A stretch of DNA of 64,000 nucleotides from Fibrobacterota bacterium (GTDB lineage Bacteria > Fibrobacterota > Fibrobacteria > UBA11236), in the NCBI GenBank assembly GCA_028287465.1, contig JAQBPO010000018.1:1-64000 (forward strand). The letters are read 5' to 3'. This document shows positions 18,162-27,291 of this stretch, in pieces (positions within the stretch are counted from its first letter, which is position 1; each line of letters begins with the position of its first letter). The notes under the pieces were generated by a model, which saw only the letters and a program-made list of their open reading frames with translations, made no database searches and was not told where the DNA came from. The position numbers were made by a program, and so were the translations under genes.

Positions 18162-19586
18162 GTGACTTCGTTGTTACCCTTCCTGCCCGACCTGGCCTTG
18201 CTGGCCCTGGCATTCATGGTCCTGACCATAGACATGCGCCGCCGGGAGGATGAAGCGGCGTTCCATCTTTCCTGGATCGGATTGGCCGCGATCGGGTTCC
18301 TGCTGGCATTCACGCCCTTGGAAAACCTGGAAGCGTCCTTCGGCGGTTATGCCATGACGCGTTCGGGCCAGGTATGGAAATTGATTTTCATCTTGGCCGC
18401 GTTCGGTACCGTGCTCCTCTCCCGGCCCTATTTCCGGAAGGGCGGGAACGCCCGCGGCAGGCTGGAGAAACCTGCGGCCTTCTTCGGATTGTCGATCCTC
18501 TGCGTCCAAGGCATGTTCGCCCTGGTTTCCGCCACCGACCTGCTCGTCTTCTACCTGGGCTTGGAGCTGGCCACCTTGCCTTTCTTCGCCTTGGCTGCCT
18601 TCCAGCCCCGGGACGTCGATTCGGCGGAAGCGGGCTCGAAGTACGTGCTGATGGGCGGATTCTCCTCGGCCTTGCTGCTCTTCGGGATTTCCTTCTTGTA
18701 CGGCGCCACCGGTTCCCTTGATTTCGCCTCCCTGGCCTTGGCGGCGCGGGAAGCGCCGGGCGAACCCGTCCTGTGGGGCGGCATCGTGTTCCTCCTGGGC
18801 GGCCTGGGCTTCAAGCTCGCCATGTTCCCCCTGCATATGTGGGCTCCGGACGTCTACGAAGGGTCGCCCACGCCCGTGATGGCCTTCCTTTCGGTAGGCT
18901 CCAAGGCCGCCGCCGTGGCCGCCCTCTCGGTGATCTTCCTGGGTCCCTTGGAGGGCATGCGTCCCGCCTTGGCGGGCTTCTTTTCGATCGCGGCGGTGCT
19001 TTCCATGGCCGCCGGCAATCTGGGCGCCATGCGCCAATCCAACCTGAGGCGCTTCGTGGCCTATTCCTCGATAGCCCAGGTCGGTTATATGCTGGTGGGC
19101 CTGCTGGGGGACGCCTCCGCGGGCAGGTCGGCCCTGCAATACAACCTGCTCGTCTACGGAGTCACCAGTTTCGCGCTCTATTTCATCATGGGCGTGGTGG
19201 GCAGGGAAGGGCCGGAAACCCTCCGGTCCTTGCGCGGCCTGAGCCGGCGCAGCCCCGGATTGGCGGCCTTGCTGGTCCTTTGCATGTTCTCCCTGGCCGG
19301 CATACCGCCCTTGGCGGGCTTCCTTGGCAAATTCATGCTGTTCACCACGGCCGCGTCCCAGGGCCATTACATCCTGGTGGGGATCGCCTTGGCCAATGCC
19401 GTGGTTTCCTTCTACTACTATATGCTGGTGGTCAAGGAGGCCTATATCGTCCCGCAAGGCGAGGGCGGCCTGATCGACTTGGGTGCGATGCGGACCGCAT
19501 GGGTCTGGATCCTGGCGGCCTTGCTGGTAATCCTGGGTTTGTTCCCCGCGGCCGGCGCGTGGCTGGCCGGGCGCGGCGGGCTGTGA
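18162..19586 (+). CDS. nuoN: NADH-quinone oxidoreductase subunit N
   Basis: Third antiporter-like subunit (474 aa), the last gene of the nuo operon. The GTG start is preceded by GGGCGGACC. Motifs include LVFYLGLELATLPFFALAAF (helix 5 glutamate), FKLAMFPLHMWAPDVYEGSP and QSNLRRFVAYSSIAQVGYML. The stop lies 10 bases from the 3' end of the convergent Bat operon (19597), and I see no hairpin terminator between them. No nuoE, nuoF or nuoG is found before, within or after the operon. Confidence 0.96.
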   Translation: MTSLLPFLPDLALLALAFMVLTIDMRRREDEAAFHLSWIGLAAIGFLLAFTPLENLEASFGGYAMTRSGQVWKLIFILAAFGTVLLSRPYFRKGGNARGRLEKPAAFFGLSILCVQGMFALVSATDLLVFYLGLELATLPFFALAAFQPRDVDSAEAGSKYVLMGGFSSALLLFGISFLYGATGSLDFASLALAAREAPGEPVLWGGIVFLLGGLGFKLAMFPLHMWAPDVYEGSPTPVMAFLSVGSKAAAVAALSVIFLGPLEGMRPALAGFFSIAAVLSMAAGNLGAMRQSNLRRFVAYSSIAQVGYMLVGLLGDASAGRSALQYNLLVYGVTSFALYFIMGVVGREGPETLRSLRGLSRRSPGLAALLVLCMFSLAGIPPLAGFLGKFMLFTTAASQGHYILVGIALANAVVSFYYYMLVVKEAYIVPQGEGGLIDLGAMRTAWVWILAALLVILGLFPAAGAWLAGRGGL

Positions 19587-19596
19587 AGCGGGTCGG

Positions 19597-20397
19597 CTAG
19601 ACCTTCCCCAAATCGGAAAGGCGCACGAATCCGCCTTTGCCGTTGGCCAGCTTCACGGAAACCCAATCCCCTCGGGTCTCCACGATCTCGAACTTGGTCC
19701 CCTCATGCACCTGGGTCAGCACCTGGAAGTTCTCCCCGGGGCCGCTGAACATCTCCACCGCCGGCTTCAGGACGATGCCGTATTGGAGGGTTTCCTGTTC
19801 CCGGATCTTGATCGCCAGGGAAGGCGTCATGGCCAAGAGGGCCAGGGCGGCCAGCACCATGGCCGTGATGAGCGCGCCGCGGGCGGCCGCTCCGGCATAA
19901 AGGGCGAGGATGGCCGACAGGAAGATCAGGCTGAACAGTCCCAGGGTGATCCAGAGTCCCTCGTTGATGGAAAAGGCCGAATGGGCGAACGTGATGGCCT
20001 TGGTCAAGGCGTTGGTCTCCGGGGCGGGACTCTTGTCGACGATGTTCGCGTTCACGAAGCGCAGGTTATAGGCGATGTCCTGATCGTTGGGGTCGAGCTT
20101 CCTGGCCTTTTCGTAGTAAAGGATGGCCATGCCCGGCTGGTTCAGGCGGAACAGGCTGTTGGCGTAATTGAAATACAACCTTGAGTCCGCCACGCCTTCG
20201 TCCAGGGCGCGGCGGTACAGGTCCGCGGCCTTGGCATAGTCGTTCTTCTCGTAGGCGGCGTTGGCCTGCTGGTAGGCCTTGGTCGCGCGGGCCAGGGCCT
20301 GTTGCGAAACGGCGGCCGGGGAAAGAGAGGCAAGGGCAAGCACGAGGAAGGCGAAGCGGATCGCGCGGATCCTCAACCATTTTCCGGCCATCATCAT
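19597..20397 (-). CDS. batE: BatE-like TPR/SH3 membrane protein
   Basis: Last gene of the Bat operon, 266 aa. A signal peptide (LVLALASLSPAAVSQQA) is followed by two or three TPR repeats (residues ~35-105), two transmembrane helices (~145-200), and a C-terminal SH3-like domain (~210-266; GTKFEIVETRGDWVSVKLANGKGGFV). This TPR-TM-TM-SH3 order is that of BatE of Bacteroides-type Bat operons, thought to sit in the inner membrane and bind partner proteins in the periplasm. Three consecutive ATG codons (20397, 20394, 20391) are possible starts; the first overlaps the batD stop as ATGA. Confidence 0.8.
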   Translation of the reverse strand: MMMAGKWLRIRAIRFAFLVLALASLSPAAVSQQALARATKAYQQANAAYEKNDYAKAADLYRRALDEGVADSRLYFNYANSLFRLNQPGMAILYYEKARKLDPNDQDIAYNLRFVNANIVDKSPAPETNALTKAITFAHSAFSINEGLWITLGLFSLIFLSAILALYAGAAARGALITAMVLAALALLAMTPSLAIKIREQETLQYGIVLKPAVEMFSGPGENFQVLTQVHEGTKFEIVETRGDWVSVKLANGKGGFVRLSDLGKV

Positions 20398-22247
20398 AAC
20401 TCCCTATCCAGCATGCGCAACAGGTTATCCGTGGCGTCCAGGGATTCCTTCCAGGCCTTCTCGTCCCGCTCGCCGCCGCCGAACTGGCCGAAATCGCACA
20501 TGTTCAGGACTTTTTCGTATTCGGCCACCGATGCGGCGGAAATGCCGCGCTTGCGCAATTGCGCCTTCGCGTCCTCCAGGGTGAGGCCGCGGAATTCGAC
20601 GTTGAGCTTGTCGCTGGCGAAGCCCACCACCGCCTGGGAAAGCGCCTTGTAGAATTCCCGGGAGTTGCGCTGCTTCAAGGATTCATTGGCTTCCTTCAGG
20701 CGGCGCTTCAGTTGGGCGCCCGCCAGGGTCTTGCGCTTGAGGGTGGCGTCCGTGGCCAGCTTCCGGCTCCGGGTCCGGACCATGAACAGCATGGCGAAGG
20801 CCACCGGGGTAGGGGAGAAGAGCAGCCAGAACCAGGGATGCTTATAGAGGAAATCATTCTCGCTGCGCAGGGGGGCGGACCCGCTCTTGATATGGCGGAT
20901 GTCCGATCCGATATCGGCGATTTCCCGCTGGCTCATGACCCGGTTGGGCGAGGCGGCGATTTCCTTGCCCTGGGTCACCGAGATGGTGAGGGGCTGGGAT
21001 TTCGCTTCCGCATAGGCTTTGCGGGCGGGATCGAAATAGCTGAAGGCGACGGGGCCCAAGGTGTATTCGCCGCGGCGATGGGGGACGATGACGTACTTGA
21101 AGGTTTTGGTCGTAATCAGGGTCGATCCCTGGACGGCGGATCCGGTCGTGACTTCCGGGTCGAAGACCTCGAACTGCCCGAGGTCCGGGAGCCTGGGCTT
21201 GGTGATGGTCTTGGGCTCGCCATCCCCGCGGATGGTGACGGTCATGGTGAGCGCGTCGCCCGAGGCGAGGGAGGTCTTGTCCAGGTTGGCGCTGATGCTG
21301 TATTCGCCCACGGAACCGGTGAAGTCGGCGGGGGCCTCGGGCGGGAGTTGCTTGACCTCCATGGAGATGGGGCTCGCCATTGCGGTCATCTGGACCACGT
21401 TGCCGGCGCCGCCGAAGAACTGATCGTCGAACATGTCGAATACGGATCCGGTCCGTCGGCGTTGGGTGCGGCTCACCTGCTGGTATTCCACCGGGATCCC
21501 GGACAGGTCCGCGGTCCCGGCGATAAGGGGGAACAGGACGATGCGCACGTCGAAGACGCGGGTATCCTGGCCGTTCACCTTGACCGTCTTGGCCTCCACG
21601 TTCTTGTCCAATCGTTGGAACCAGAATTTCTCCCCGATGAGTTTCTGCAGGTCCTGGGGAAGGTTGATCTGCTGCACGCCCTGGGACGGGATGATGCGCA
21701 GGTTGTAAAGCAGTTGTTCCCCCACATAGGCGGAGCGCTTGGTCAGGGAGGGCTGGCTGGTGAGGCCGGCTTCCTGTTTGACCACGGTGATGTTCGCGCT
21801 TCCCAGGTTCCGGTCGTAGGTCTTGTGGGCATAACGGATGGGGCCCACCTGGAATACCCCGGGTTTCTGGGCCGTCAGGGTATAGGTGAAGTTGACGATG
21901 AACAGGGTTCGATTGGAAATCTTCCCGTTCATGATGGTGGTCTGCGTGCTGTGGGTGGTGCCGGTATTCTTGGCCACCGTGAACTTGTCCAGGCCTTCCA
22001 CCTGGGGCCAAGGCAGGCCTTCCGTCTTTTCGTCCGAGGTGACCTGCACCGTGACCTGGAAAGGCTCTCCTACGCCTACCTGGGTAGCGGAGATGGAAGC
22101 TTCCGCCGAGACGTCCGCCTGGGAAAGAGAGAAGGCAAAAGCCAAAATGAAAAGCGAAAAGTGAAAAATGGAAATCCGGGGAAAGCGCATCGGCTTGGAC
22201 CGGCATCCCTTCTTGCACATTCGGATTTCGAGAGTTGAATTTTTCAT
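20394..22247 (-). CDS. batD: BatD, oxygen-tolerance/aerotolerance membrane protein
   Basis: BatD-family protein (617 aa), periplasmic with one C-terminal membrane anchor. Several Ig-like beta domains (~50-450) carry family patterns such as VGEPFQVTVQVTSDEKTEGLPWPQVEGLDKF (seen in part), SAYVGEQLLYNLRII and GEYTLGPVAFSYFDP. The transmembrane segment is at ~475-500 and a cytosolic helical tail follows. The signal peptide FPRISIFHFSLFILAFAFSL is encoded by a low-complexity inverted repeat (separate entry). ATG 22190 (MRFPRISIF) is an alternative start that would give a more normal signal peptide. Known genetic data link Bat genes to aerotolerance or stress in Bacteroides and Leptospira, but the molecular role is unsettled. 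Confidence 0.85.
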   Translation of the reverse strand: MKNSTLEIRMCKKGCRSKPMRFPRISIFHFSLFILAFAFSLSQADVSAEASISATQVGVGEPFQVTVQVTSDEKTEGLPWPQVEGLDKFTVAKNTGTTHSTQTTIMNGKISNRTLFIVNFTYTLTAQKPGVFQVGPIRYAHKTYDRNLGSANITVVKQEAGLTSQPSLTKRSAYVGEQLLYNLRIIPSQGVQQINLPQDLQKLIGEKFWFQRLDKNVEAKTVKVNGQDTRVFDVRIVLFPLIAGTADLSGIPVEYQQVSRTQRRRTGSVFDMFDDQFFGGAGNVVQMTAMASPISMEVKQLPPEAPADFTGSVGEYSISANLDKTSLASGDALTMTVTIRGDGEPKTITKPRLPDLGQFEVFDPEVTTGSAVQGSTLITTKTFKYVIVPHRRGEYTLGPVAFSYFDPARKAYAEAKSQPLTISVTQGKEIAASPNRVMSQREIADIGSDIRHIKSGSAPLRSENDFLYKHPWFWLLFSPTPVAFAMLFMVRTRSRKLATDATLKRKTLAGAQLKRRLKEANESLKQRNSREFYKALSQAVVGFASDKLNVEFRGLTLEDAKAQLRKRGISAASVAEYEKVLNMCDFGQFGGGERDEKAWKESLDATDNLLRMLDREL

Positions 22248-22262
22248 TTTGGATTCTATCCC
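22131..22262. repeat. A-rich low-complexity inverted repeat encoding the BatD signal peptide
   Basis: Two related A-rich tracts face each other: 22131-22178 read on the plus strand and 22221-22262 read on the minus strand. Both contain CCAAAATGAAAA and GAAATCCG, separated by GAAAAnTG-like units. They lie 42 bp apart and cover the first codons of batD. A similar paired element occurs at 28167-28319 in the same operon. Confidence 0.6.
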
Positions 22263-22273
22263 GCGGATCGCGG

Positions 22274-22909
22274 CTACCAGTCCTCTTCGACTTCAATCGG
22301 GCGGCGATTGCGCTTCTGCATGTTCTTCTGCTCGCGCTTTTCGTCGTCCTGGTAGGAATTTAGCAATCGTTCCGCTTCTTCCTTGCTCATCTGGCCCGGC
22401 TTGGCCGGGGCGGCGGCCTGGCCGGAGGAATCGCCCTGCTTTGCCTCCTCGGGTTGGGGCTTTTGACCCTCCTGGTCCTTGCCGTCCTTCCCCTTGTCCT
22501 TCTCTTTTTCCTTATCCTTGGCTTCCTGCTCCTTTTCCTTCTCCTTTTGCAGGTCCTTGTCCTTCTGATCCTGCTTCCCGTCCTTGTTCCCCTTGCCGGT
22601 GGAATCCTGCTTATCCTGCTTGTCCTTGTTCTGGTCCCCGCCCGGGGAATCCTGGGATCCTTGATCCTTCTTCTGCTGATCCTTCATGGTCTTGAGCTGG
22701 CCGGCCAAGGCTTTCAGCCTCGCGTCATCGGGGAAATGATGGAGGCCTTCCTCCACCTCCACGCCGGCTTCCTGCAGGCGCCCCTGGATGTATTTTCCCG
22801 CGGCCCCATGGGTATACTCATCCGCGGACTTGGCGGCAATCGCCGCCGGGATCAGGAGGGATGCCAGGATAAGGGCCTGTAGGCTTCGCATGCGGCCGGG
22901 CCTCCTCAT
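22274..22909 (-). CDS. BatC-like lipid- or membrane-associated protein with a Lys/Asp/Gln low-complexity core
   Basis: Exported protein of 211 aa: signal peptide (SLQALILASLLIPAAIA), one TPR-like helix pair (~30-70), then ~90 residues made almost only of K, D, E, Q and G (for example KEKEKEQEAKDKEKEKDKGK), and a conserved tail AERLLNSYQDDEKREQKN ending EVEEDW. The tail with a final acidic-Trp end is typical of BatC proteins of FCB bacteria (known from family alignments), so I call it BatC-like. The function is unknown. ATGA-overlap coupled to the upstream TPR gene; the stop lies 26 bases before the batD start. Confidence 0.65.
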   Translation of the reverse strand: MRRPGRMRSLQALILASLLIPAAIAAKSADEYTHGAAGKYIQGRLQEAGVEVEEGLHHFPDDARLKALAGQLKTMKDQQKKDQGSQDSPGGDQNKDKQDKQDSTGKGNKDGKQDQKDKDLQKEKEKEQEAKDKEKEKDKGKDGKDQEGQKPQPEEAKQGDSSGQAAAPAKPGQMSKEEAERLLNSYQDDEKREQKNMQKRNRRPIEVEEDW

Positions 22910-23976
22910 ATGACCCCGACTCCGGGTTGCGACGCGCGGGGATCCTGGCTCCGGGGCGGCGTTGGGGCTTCACCCCGCAGGATCTTCAGGACATCGTCGA
23001 TGCGCTGTACGAAGGATTGGTAGGTCACGGCCGTCTTGTCCTTCTGCAGCAAATCCTCGAGCAGGGCCTTGGCTTCGGCGTATCGGCGCTCCTGCACCAA
23101 CTGCATCGCGCGCGCCAGGATTTCCTTGGCCTTCTCGCTCGGCTCGGGCGGCTTCTGGGGCTTTCCCTGCTGTTGTTGGTCGTCCTGTTTCTGCTTTTCC
23201 AGCAGCTCCTTGATGCGCGCCTGGACCACCTCGATATTGCGTTTGGCGTCCTTGTTGTCCGGCCGTATCTCCAGGGACTTCTTGTACTGGGCCATGGCTT
23301 CCCGGTAGTCCTCTATTCCCTCCTGCTTCCCGTTCTGCACGGCGAATTCGCCTTTGCGGAAATGGGCGTTGCCGAGATTGTAATAGGCGGCCGAGGCAAG
23401 ACCGGCATCATCCCCATGCAAGGCCTTCTTATAGGCCTGGATGGCATCGTCGTATTTCTTTTTCCGGTACTCGGCGTTGCCGATATTGTAGGCCAGGGCC
23501 TGGTTTTCGGGATTGTCCAGGCGCGCTTCGGCGAACTTCTGCAGGGCCTTGTCGTAATCGCCGTCCGCGTAGGCCTTGGCCCCCTGCTTGGAAGGCGCGC
23601 CGCCCGCGCCCAGGAGCCCGAGCAGTTTCGAGACCCAGCGGGGCTTCCCGCCGGCGGATTTCTCGTATTGGGAAAGGAGGTCGGGTGAGGAAGCCTGATC
23701 GGCATTGCCGGCATCACCAGAGCCGGCAGGGTCGGCGGGATCGGCCGCGCCGGGATTCGCGCCCGGGCCGGCGGCGGGTTGCGCGCCAGCGTTCGATCCG
23801 TCGCGGGCCGGATCGATGGAAACCGGGCCGCCGGATTGCCCGGAGGGCGGCGTGAGTTTGATTTGCGCCTGGGACTCCGGGACGGCGCAAATGAGGGCCA
23901 ACGCGGCCAAGATGGCGATGCCATGGGCGGCGAAAGCGGGACTCCGGATTGGGTTCCGCGGCGATGGGCGCATCAT
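22906..23976 (-). CDS. TPR-repeat periplasmic protein of the Bat operon
   Basis: Exported TPR protein, 356 aa from ATG 23976 (MMRPSPRNP), chosen because it overlaps the batB stop as ATGA and has GGGAGGG about 9 bases upstream. The signal peptide ends near AVPESQAQ. A Gly/Ala/Asp/Pro-rich linker (~40-95) precedes 3-4 TPR units (~130-260; ALAYNIGNAEYRKKKYDDAI, SAAYYNLGNAHFRKGEF) and a helical C-terminus with QKQDDQQQQGKPQ. In other Bat operons this position holds batC, a TPR protein proposed to scaffold the complex. Partner identity is inference. Confidence 0.7.
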   Translation of the reverse strand: MMRPSPRNPIRSPAFAAHGIAILAALALICAVPESQAQIKLTPPSGQSGGPVSIDPARDGSNAGAQPAAGPGANPGAADPADPAGSGDAGNADQASSPDLLSQYEKSAGGKPRWVSKLLGLLGAGGAPSKQGAKAYADGDYDKALQKFAEARLDNPENQALAYNIGNAEYRKKKYDDAIQAYKKALHGDDAGLASAAYYNLGNAHFRKGEFAVQNGKQEGIEDYREAMAQYKKSLEIRPDNKDAKRNIEVVQARIKELLEKQKQDDQQQQGKPQKPPEPSEKAKEILARAMQLVQERRYAEAKALLEDLLQKDKTAVTYQSFVQRIDDVLKILRGEAPTPPRSQDPRASQPGVGVI

Positions 23977-24998
23977 GTGAAACGTCCCTCCCATTCCTTA
24001 CGGCGCTTCCGGCGATCGGAAATCAGCATTTCCGCGATCAGCAGGAAGAGCGCGATGCCGAGGGGGATCTGGAATCGATCCTCGTATTGGCTCATGCGTT
24101 CGGACTCCAGTTCCCGCTTCTCCATCTTGTTGATTTCCTTCAAGACGTCCTCGAGTTCGAAACGGCCCGGCTCGGCATGGTAATATTTGCCGTTGGTGGC
24201 GAGGGCGATCTTCTGCAAGAGGACCTCATCGAGCCTGGTCGTGACCACGTTTCCGCGGGAGTCCTTCTTATAGGACACGTTCCCCTGCTCATCCTTCAAG
24301 GGTATGGGTACGCCCGAGGGCAGGCCGATGCCTACGGTATAGATGGCCACGCCCATCTTGGCCGCCTCTTCCGCCATCTTTTCCGCGCGGCCGCTATGGT
24401 CCTCGCCGTCGGTCAGGAGGACCAGCACCCGGTATTTCCGATCCTTGGGATCGAAGGCCTTCAAGGAAGCCTCGATGGCCCCGGCGATGTCCGTGCCCGG
24501 GGTGGGAAGGAGGTCCGGGCCGAGCACGTCGAGGAAGATCTTGAAGGCCGCGTAGTCCATGGTGAGGGGGCATTGCAGGAAGGCCTCTCCGGCGAATGCC
24601 ACCAGGGCCACGCGATCGCCCGCCAAGCGGTCCACGAACTTGCCGATCTCCTGTCTCGATCGGGCCATGCGGTTGGGCTTGATGTCCTCGGCGTACATGG
24701 AAAGGGAGACGTCCACGGCCATCACCACGTCCAGGCCCTTGCGGCGCATCAGCTCCATCTTGGTGCCGAACTGCGGGCGCGCGAGGGCCAGCACGGAAAA
24801 GAAGGCCACCAGCAGCAAAAGAATGGATTTGAAGATCTGGCGCCCGCGGGAGATCCCCACGGTCATGCGCTTCAGCATGTCCACCTGGGCGAAACGCGCC
24901 AGGGTCCTGGCCTTCTTCCGGAACGCGTAGATGAAGAATCCCGCCAGGAGGGGGACCAGCCAGAAAAGCCAGAACATGTCGGGGGAGGCGAATCTCAT
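23973..24998 (-). CDS. batB: BatB, membrane-anchored von Willebrand A protein
   Basis: Inner-membrane vWA protein of 341 aa. Two N-terminal transmembrane helices (~8-27 and ~56-74) flank a short loop, followed by LARPQFG and a vWA domain (~88-300) with a complete MIDAS: DVSLSM at 96-101, a threonine in TPGTDIAGA and LLTDGEDHSG. A last helix (~310-327) returns to the membrane. The layout and order next to batA match the Bat operon. It probably binds a ligand or a MoxR-activated partner through the metal site. Overlaps batA by four bases (ATGA). Confidence 0.9.
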   Translation of the reverse strand: MRFASPDMFWLFWLVPLLAGFFIYAFRKKARTLARFAQVDMLKRMTVGISRGRQIFKSILLLLVAFFSVLALARPQFGTKMELMRRKGLDVVMAVDVSLSMYAEDIKPNRMARSRQEIGKFVDRLAGDRVALVAFAGEAFLQCPLTMDYAAFKIFLDVLGPDLLPTPGTDIAGAIEASLKAFDPKDRKYRVLVLLTDGEDHSGRAEKMAEEAAKMGVAIYTVGIGLPSGVPIPLKDEQGNVSYKKDSRGNVVTTRLDEVLLQKIALATNGKYYHAEPGRFELEDVLKEINKMEKRELESERMSQYEDRFQIPLGIALFLLIAEMLISDRRKRRKEWEGRFT

Positions 24999-25993
24999 GG
25001 GATTTTCATGAACCTCGTATTTGCCAACGCCGTCTCCAGGAGGAGGATCAGCAAGGCGATGATGAGGAGGTTGCGGAACAATTCATGGTAACGGTAGTAG
25101 CTCGTGGTCTTGACCTCGGTCTTCTCCAGTTTGTCGATGTCCTCGTAGATGCCCTCCAGGGCCTTGGCGTCCTGGGCCCGGTAGGACTTGCCCCCGGTCA
25201 GGTTGGCGATGGTCTGAAGCATGGGCAGATCCACGTCCGTCTTGACGCTGACGATGCGCTTGCCGAACATGGGGTCGTCTATCTCCAAGGGCTGCTCGCC
25301 TTCCTTGCCTACGCCGATGGCGTATATCTTGATCCCCAGGGCCTTGGCCGCCTTGGCGGAAGTGATAGGATCCACTTCGCCGGCATTGTTCGCTCCGTCG
25401 GTCAGGAGGATGATCACCTTGCTTTTGGCCCCGGACAGGCGCAGGCGGTTGGTCGAATTGAGCAGGGCGGTGCCGATGGCCGTACCGTCCTCGACCATGC
25501 CGAAGTTGACCGACCTCAGGAATTGCACCAGGATGCCATAGTCGAGGGTCAGGGGGCATTGGGTGAAGCTCTTGCCCGCGAATACGACCAGGCCGATGCG
25601 ATCATGCTGGCGTCCCAGCACGAAGTTCTCGATCACCTTCTTGGCCACGAAGAGGCGGTTCTGGGGCCGGAAATCCATGGTCCGCATGGAACCCGAAATG
25701 TCCAGGACGAGCATGATATCCACGCCGTTGGTGGTCACGTCCTCCATGGCCTCGCCGTATTGCGGCCTCGCCAGGGCGATGCACATCAGGGCTATGGCGA
25801 TCAGGCGCAGGGCCAGCAGCATGTGCCTGGCGCGATAGGCCCAGCTATGCGGCACCCGCTTGATGATGGCGAGGGAAGGGAAGCGGATGCTGGCCGTACG
25901 CTTCCGGTTCTTGCGGAAATAATCCCAGGCCAGGAAGGGGATGATCGCCATGCCCGCCAGGAAATAGGGATTCTGGAAATGGGGGACGTTCAT
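24995..25993 (-). CDS. batA: BatA, membrane-anchored von Willebrand A protein
   Basis: Inner-membrane vWA protein, 332 aa from ATG 25993 (MNVPHFQNPYF). This start overlaps the preceding stop as ATGA and has AAGGGA 8 bases upstream; the upstream ATG at 26002 lacks a usable Shine-Dalgarno. Two N-terminal helices (~10-22, ~57-75), LARPQYGEAME, then a vWA domain with MIDAS DISGSM (98-103), EDGTAIGTAL and LLTDGANNAGEV, and a C-terminal helix (~308-325). It is a paralogue of BatB next door; the pair is the core of Bat systems. Confidence 0.9.
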   Translation of the reverse strand: MNVPHFQNPYFLAGMAIIPFLAWDYFRKNRKRTASIRFPSLAIIKRVPHSWAYRARHMLLALRLIAIALMCIALARPQYGEAMEDVTTNGVDIMLVLDISGSMRTMDFRPQNRLFVAKKVIENFVLGRQHDRIGLVVFAGKSFTQCPLTLDYGILVQFLRSVNFGMVEDGTAIGTALLNSTNRLRLSGAKSKVIILLTDGANNAGEVDPITSAKAAKALGIKIYAIGVGKEGEQPLEIDDPMFGKRIVSVKTDVDLPMLQTIANLTGGKSYRAQDAKALEGIYEDIDKLEKTEVKTTSYYRYHELFRNLLIIALLILLLETALANTRFMKIP

Positions 25994-27291
25994 GCCGTCC
26001 ATCCCTTGCCGTTATTGTCCGGGTCGTGGCCGTGACCGCCCTGGGTATAGCCGGGACCGGGTCCAGGGCCTTTCGGCTTGGCGGGCGGGCGTACGCCGGG
26101 CTTGGAGGTCGGATTGACGGAAGGCCGGTTCTGGGGCGTGCCCGCCGTGCCGCCGGGGGCGGGTTTCCCCGTCAATGGCCTTTTCGCAGGAGCGGTCGGA
26201 GCGCCGGATCCCGTATTTCCGGCCTGCTCGTCTTCCTTGGGCCTGGTCTGCTTGAGGAATTCCTCCACGGACGCGAGCATGGCGGCGGCCTCGCTTTCCA
26301 GCAGGAGCGCATTGGCGAATTTGACCAGGTCCGCCTCTTCGGAGGATTTGGCCAGCCATTGCTTCTGGGCGCCGGTAACCGGTAAGGTACGCACCTTCTC
26401 GATGAATTCGGAGGTGGTGGATTCCAGGGCGTCGATGCCGTAGCGGCGCGAGATGTACCGCCGCAGGGCCTCGGAGAGGGCGAAGCAGAATTCCCGGGCG
26501 CGGTTCTGGCGGATGAGGGCGAGGTCCTTGAGCCCGGCGATCGCGGCCATGGCTTCTTCGAAAGGCGGGAGCGCGGGCTTTACCGCCGTTGCCGCGGTCT
26601 TACGGCGGAACTTCCGCCACAGGAAGAATGCGAGAGCCATCAGGACGGCGGCGCCCAATCCGATGGCGAGCCAGGGAGGGGGGGAAGGGACCTCGGCCAA
26701 GGTGGCGATATCGGCGATGTCCTTGACCGTTTCCGGCGAGGTGCGGACCACGTTTATTTCGATGGGCTGGGTGAAGTAGACGGCGGCTGAGGTATCCGCC
26801 CCGCGCCGGAACAGGATCTGTTGGGGCGGAATGGTGTACTTGCCGACCGTGAAGGTGGAAAGGTCGAAATGCCAGGTCTGGATCTTCAGCTTTCCCGCGT
26901 CCTTGGGTTCGGAGGCCTGGTACTCCTTGACCTCGAAAGACCCCAGGTTGCCCAGCACGGACGGGAGCTCCACCCGGCCGCCATTGGGGTAGACCACCTT
27001 GATTTCATATTGGATGCGGTCGCCGATGGTTATTTCGGAGCGGTCCACCTGGGAGGATATGTCCAAGGATGCGGATGCCGTGGTCAGGGCGGATCCGGAA
27101 GCCGAACCCGCCGGTGCATCCGACCCTGTCCCGGGAGCCGCGGCGGCCGGAACCGCTCTAGCGGCCGGAACCGCCGTAGCGGCATCGTCCGCGGCCAGGC
27201 CGGAACGCGCTCCGAAGGCCAGGCCCGCGGCCAGAAGTCCCATAGCTAACCGCAATCGCGGTGGATAGGGTTTCCCGGATCCTGGATTCAT
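25990..27291 (-). CDS. BatD-like / DUF4381-type membrane protein with a Pro-Gly tail
   Basis: Envelope protein of 433 aa. A signal peptide (LAMGLLAAGLAFGARSGLA) and an Ala/Pro-rich linker lead to a BatD-like beta domain (~75-200: DISSQVDRSEITIGDRIQYE, VELPSVLGNLGSFEVKEY). One transmembrane helix (~222-242) is followed by a cytosolic helical domain with FCFALSEALRRYISRRYGID, a pattern of DUF4381-like proteins in MoxR/Bat operons. The last ~90 residues are a disordered Pro/Gly/Lys tail. ATGA overlaps at both ends place it firmly in the operon. Its role as a partner of the vWA proteins is inferred. Confidence 0.7.
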   Translation of the reverse strand: MNPGSGKPYPPRLRLAMGLLAAGLAFGARSGLAADDAATAVPAARAVPAAAAPGTGSDAPAGSASGSALTTASASLDISSQVDRSEITIGDRIQYEIKVVYPNGGRVELPSVLGNLGSFEVKEYQASEPKDAGKLKIQTWHFDLSTFTVGKYTIPPQQILFRRGADTSAAVYFTQPIEINVVRTSPETVKDIADIATLAEVPSPPPWLAIGLGAAVLMALAFFLWRKFRRKTAATAVKPALPPFEEAMAAIAGLKDLALIRQNRAREFCFALSEALRRYISRRYGIDALESTTSEFIEKVRTLPVTGAQKQWLAKSSEEADLVKFANALLLESEAAAMLASVEEFLKQTRPKEDEQAGNTGSGAPTAPAKRPLTGKPAPGGTAGTPQNRPSVNPTSKPGVRPPAKPKGPGPGPGYTQGGHGHDPDNNGKGWTA

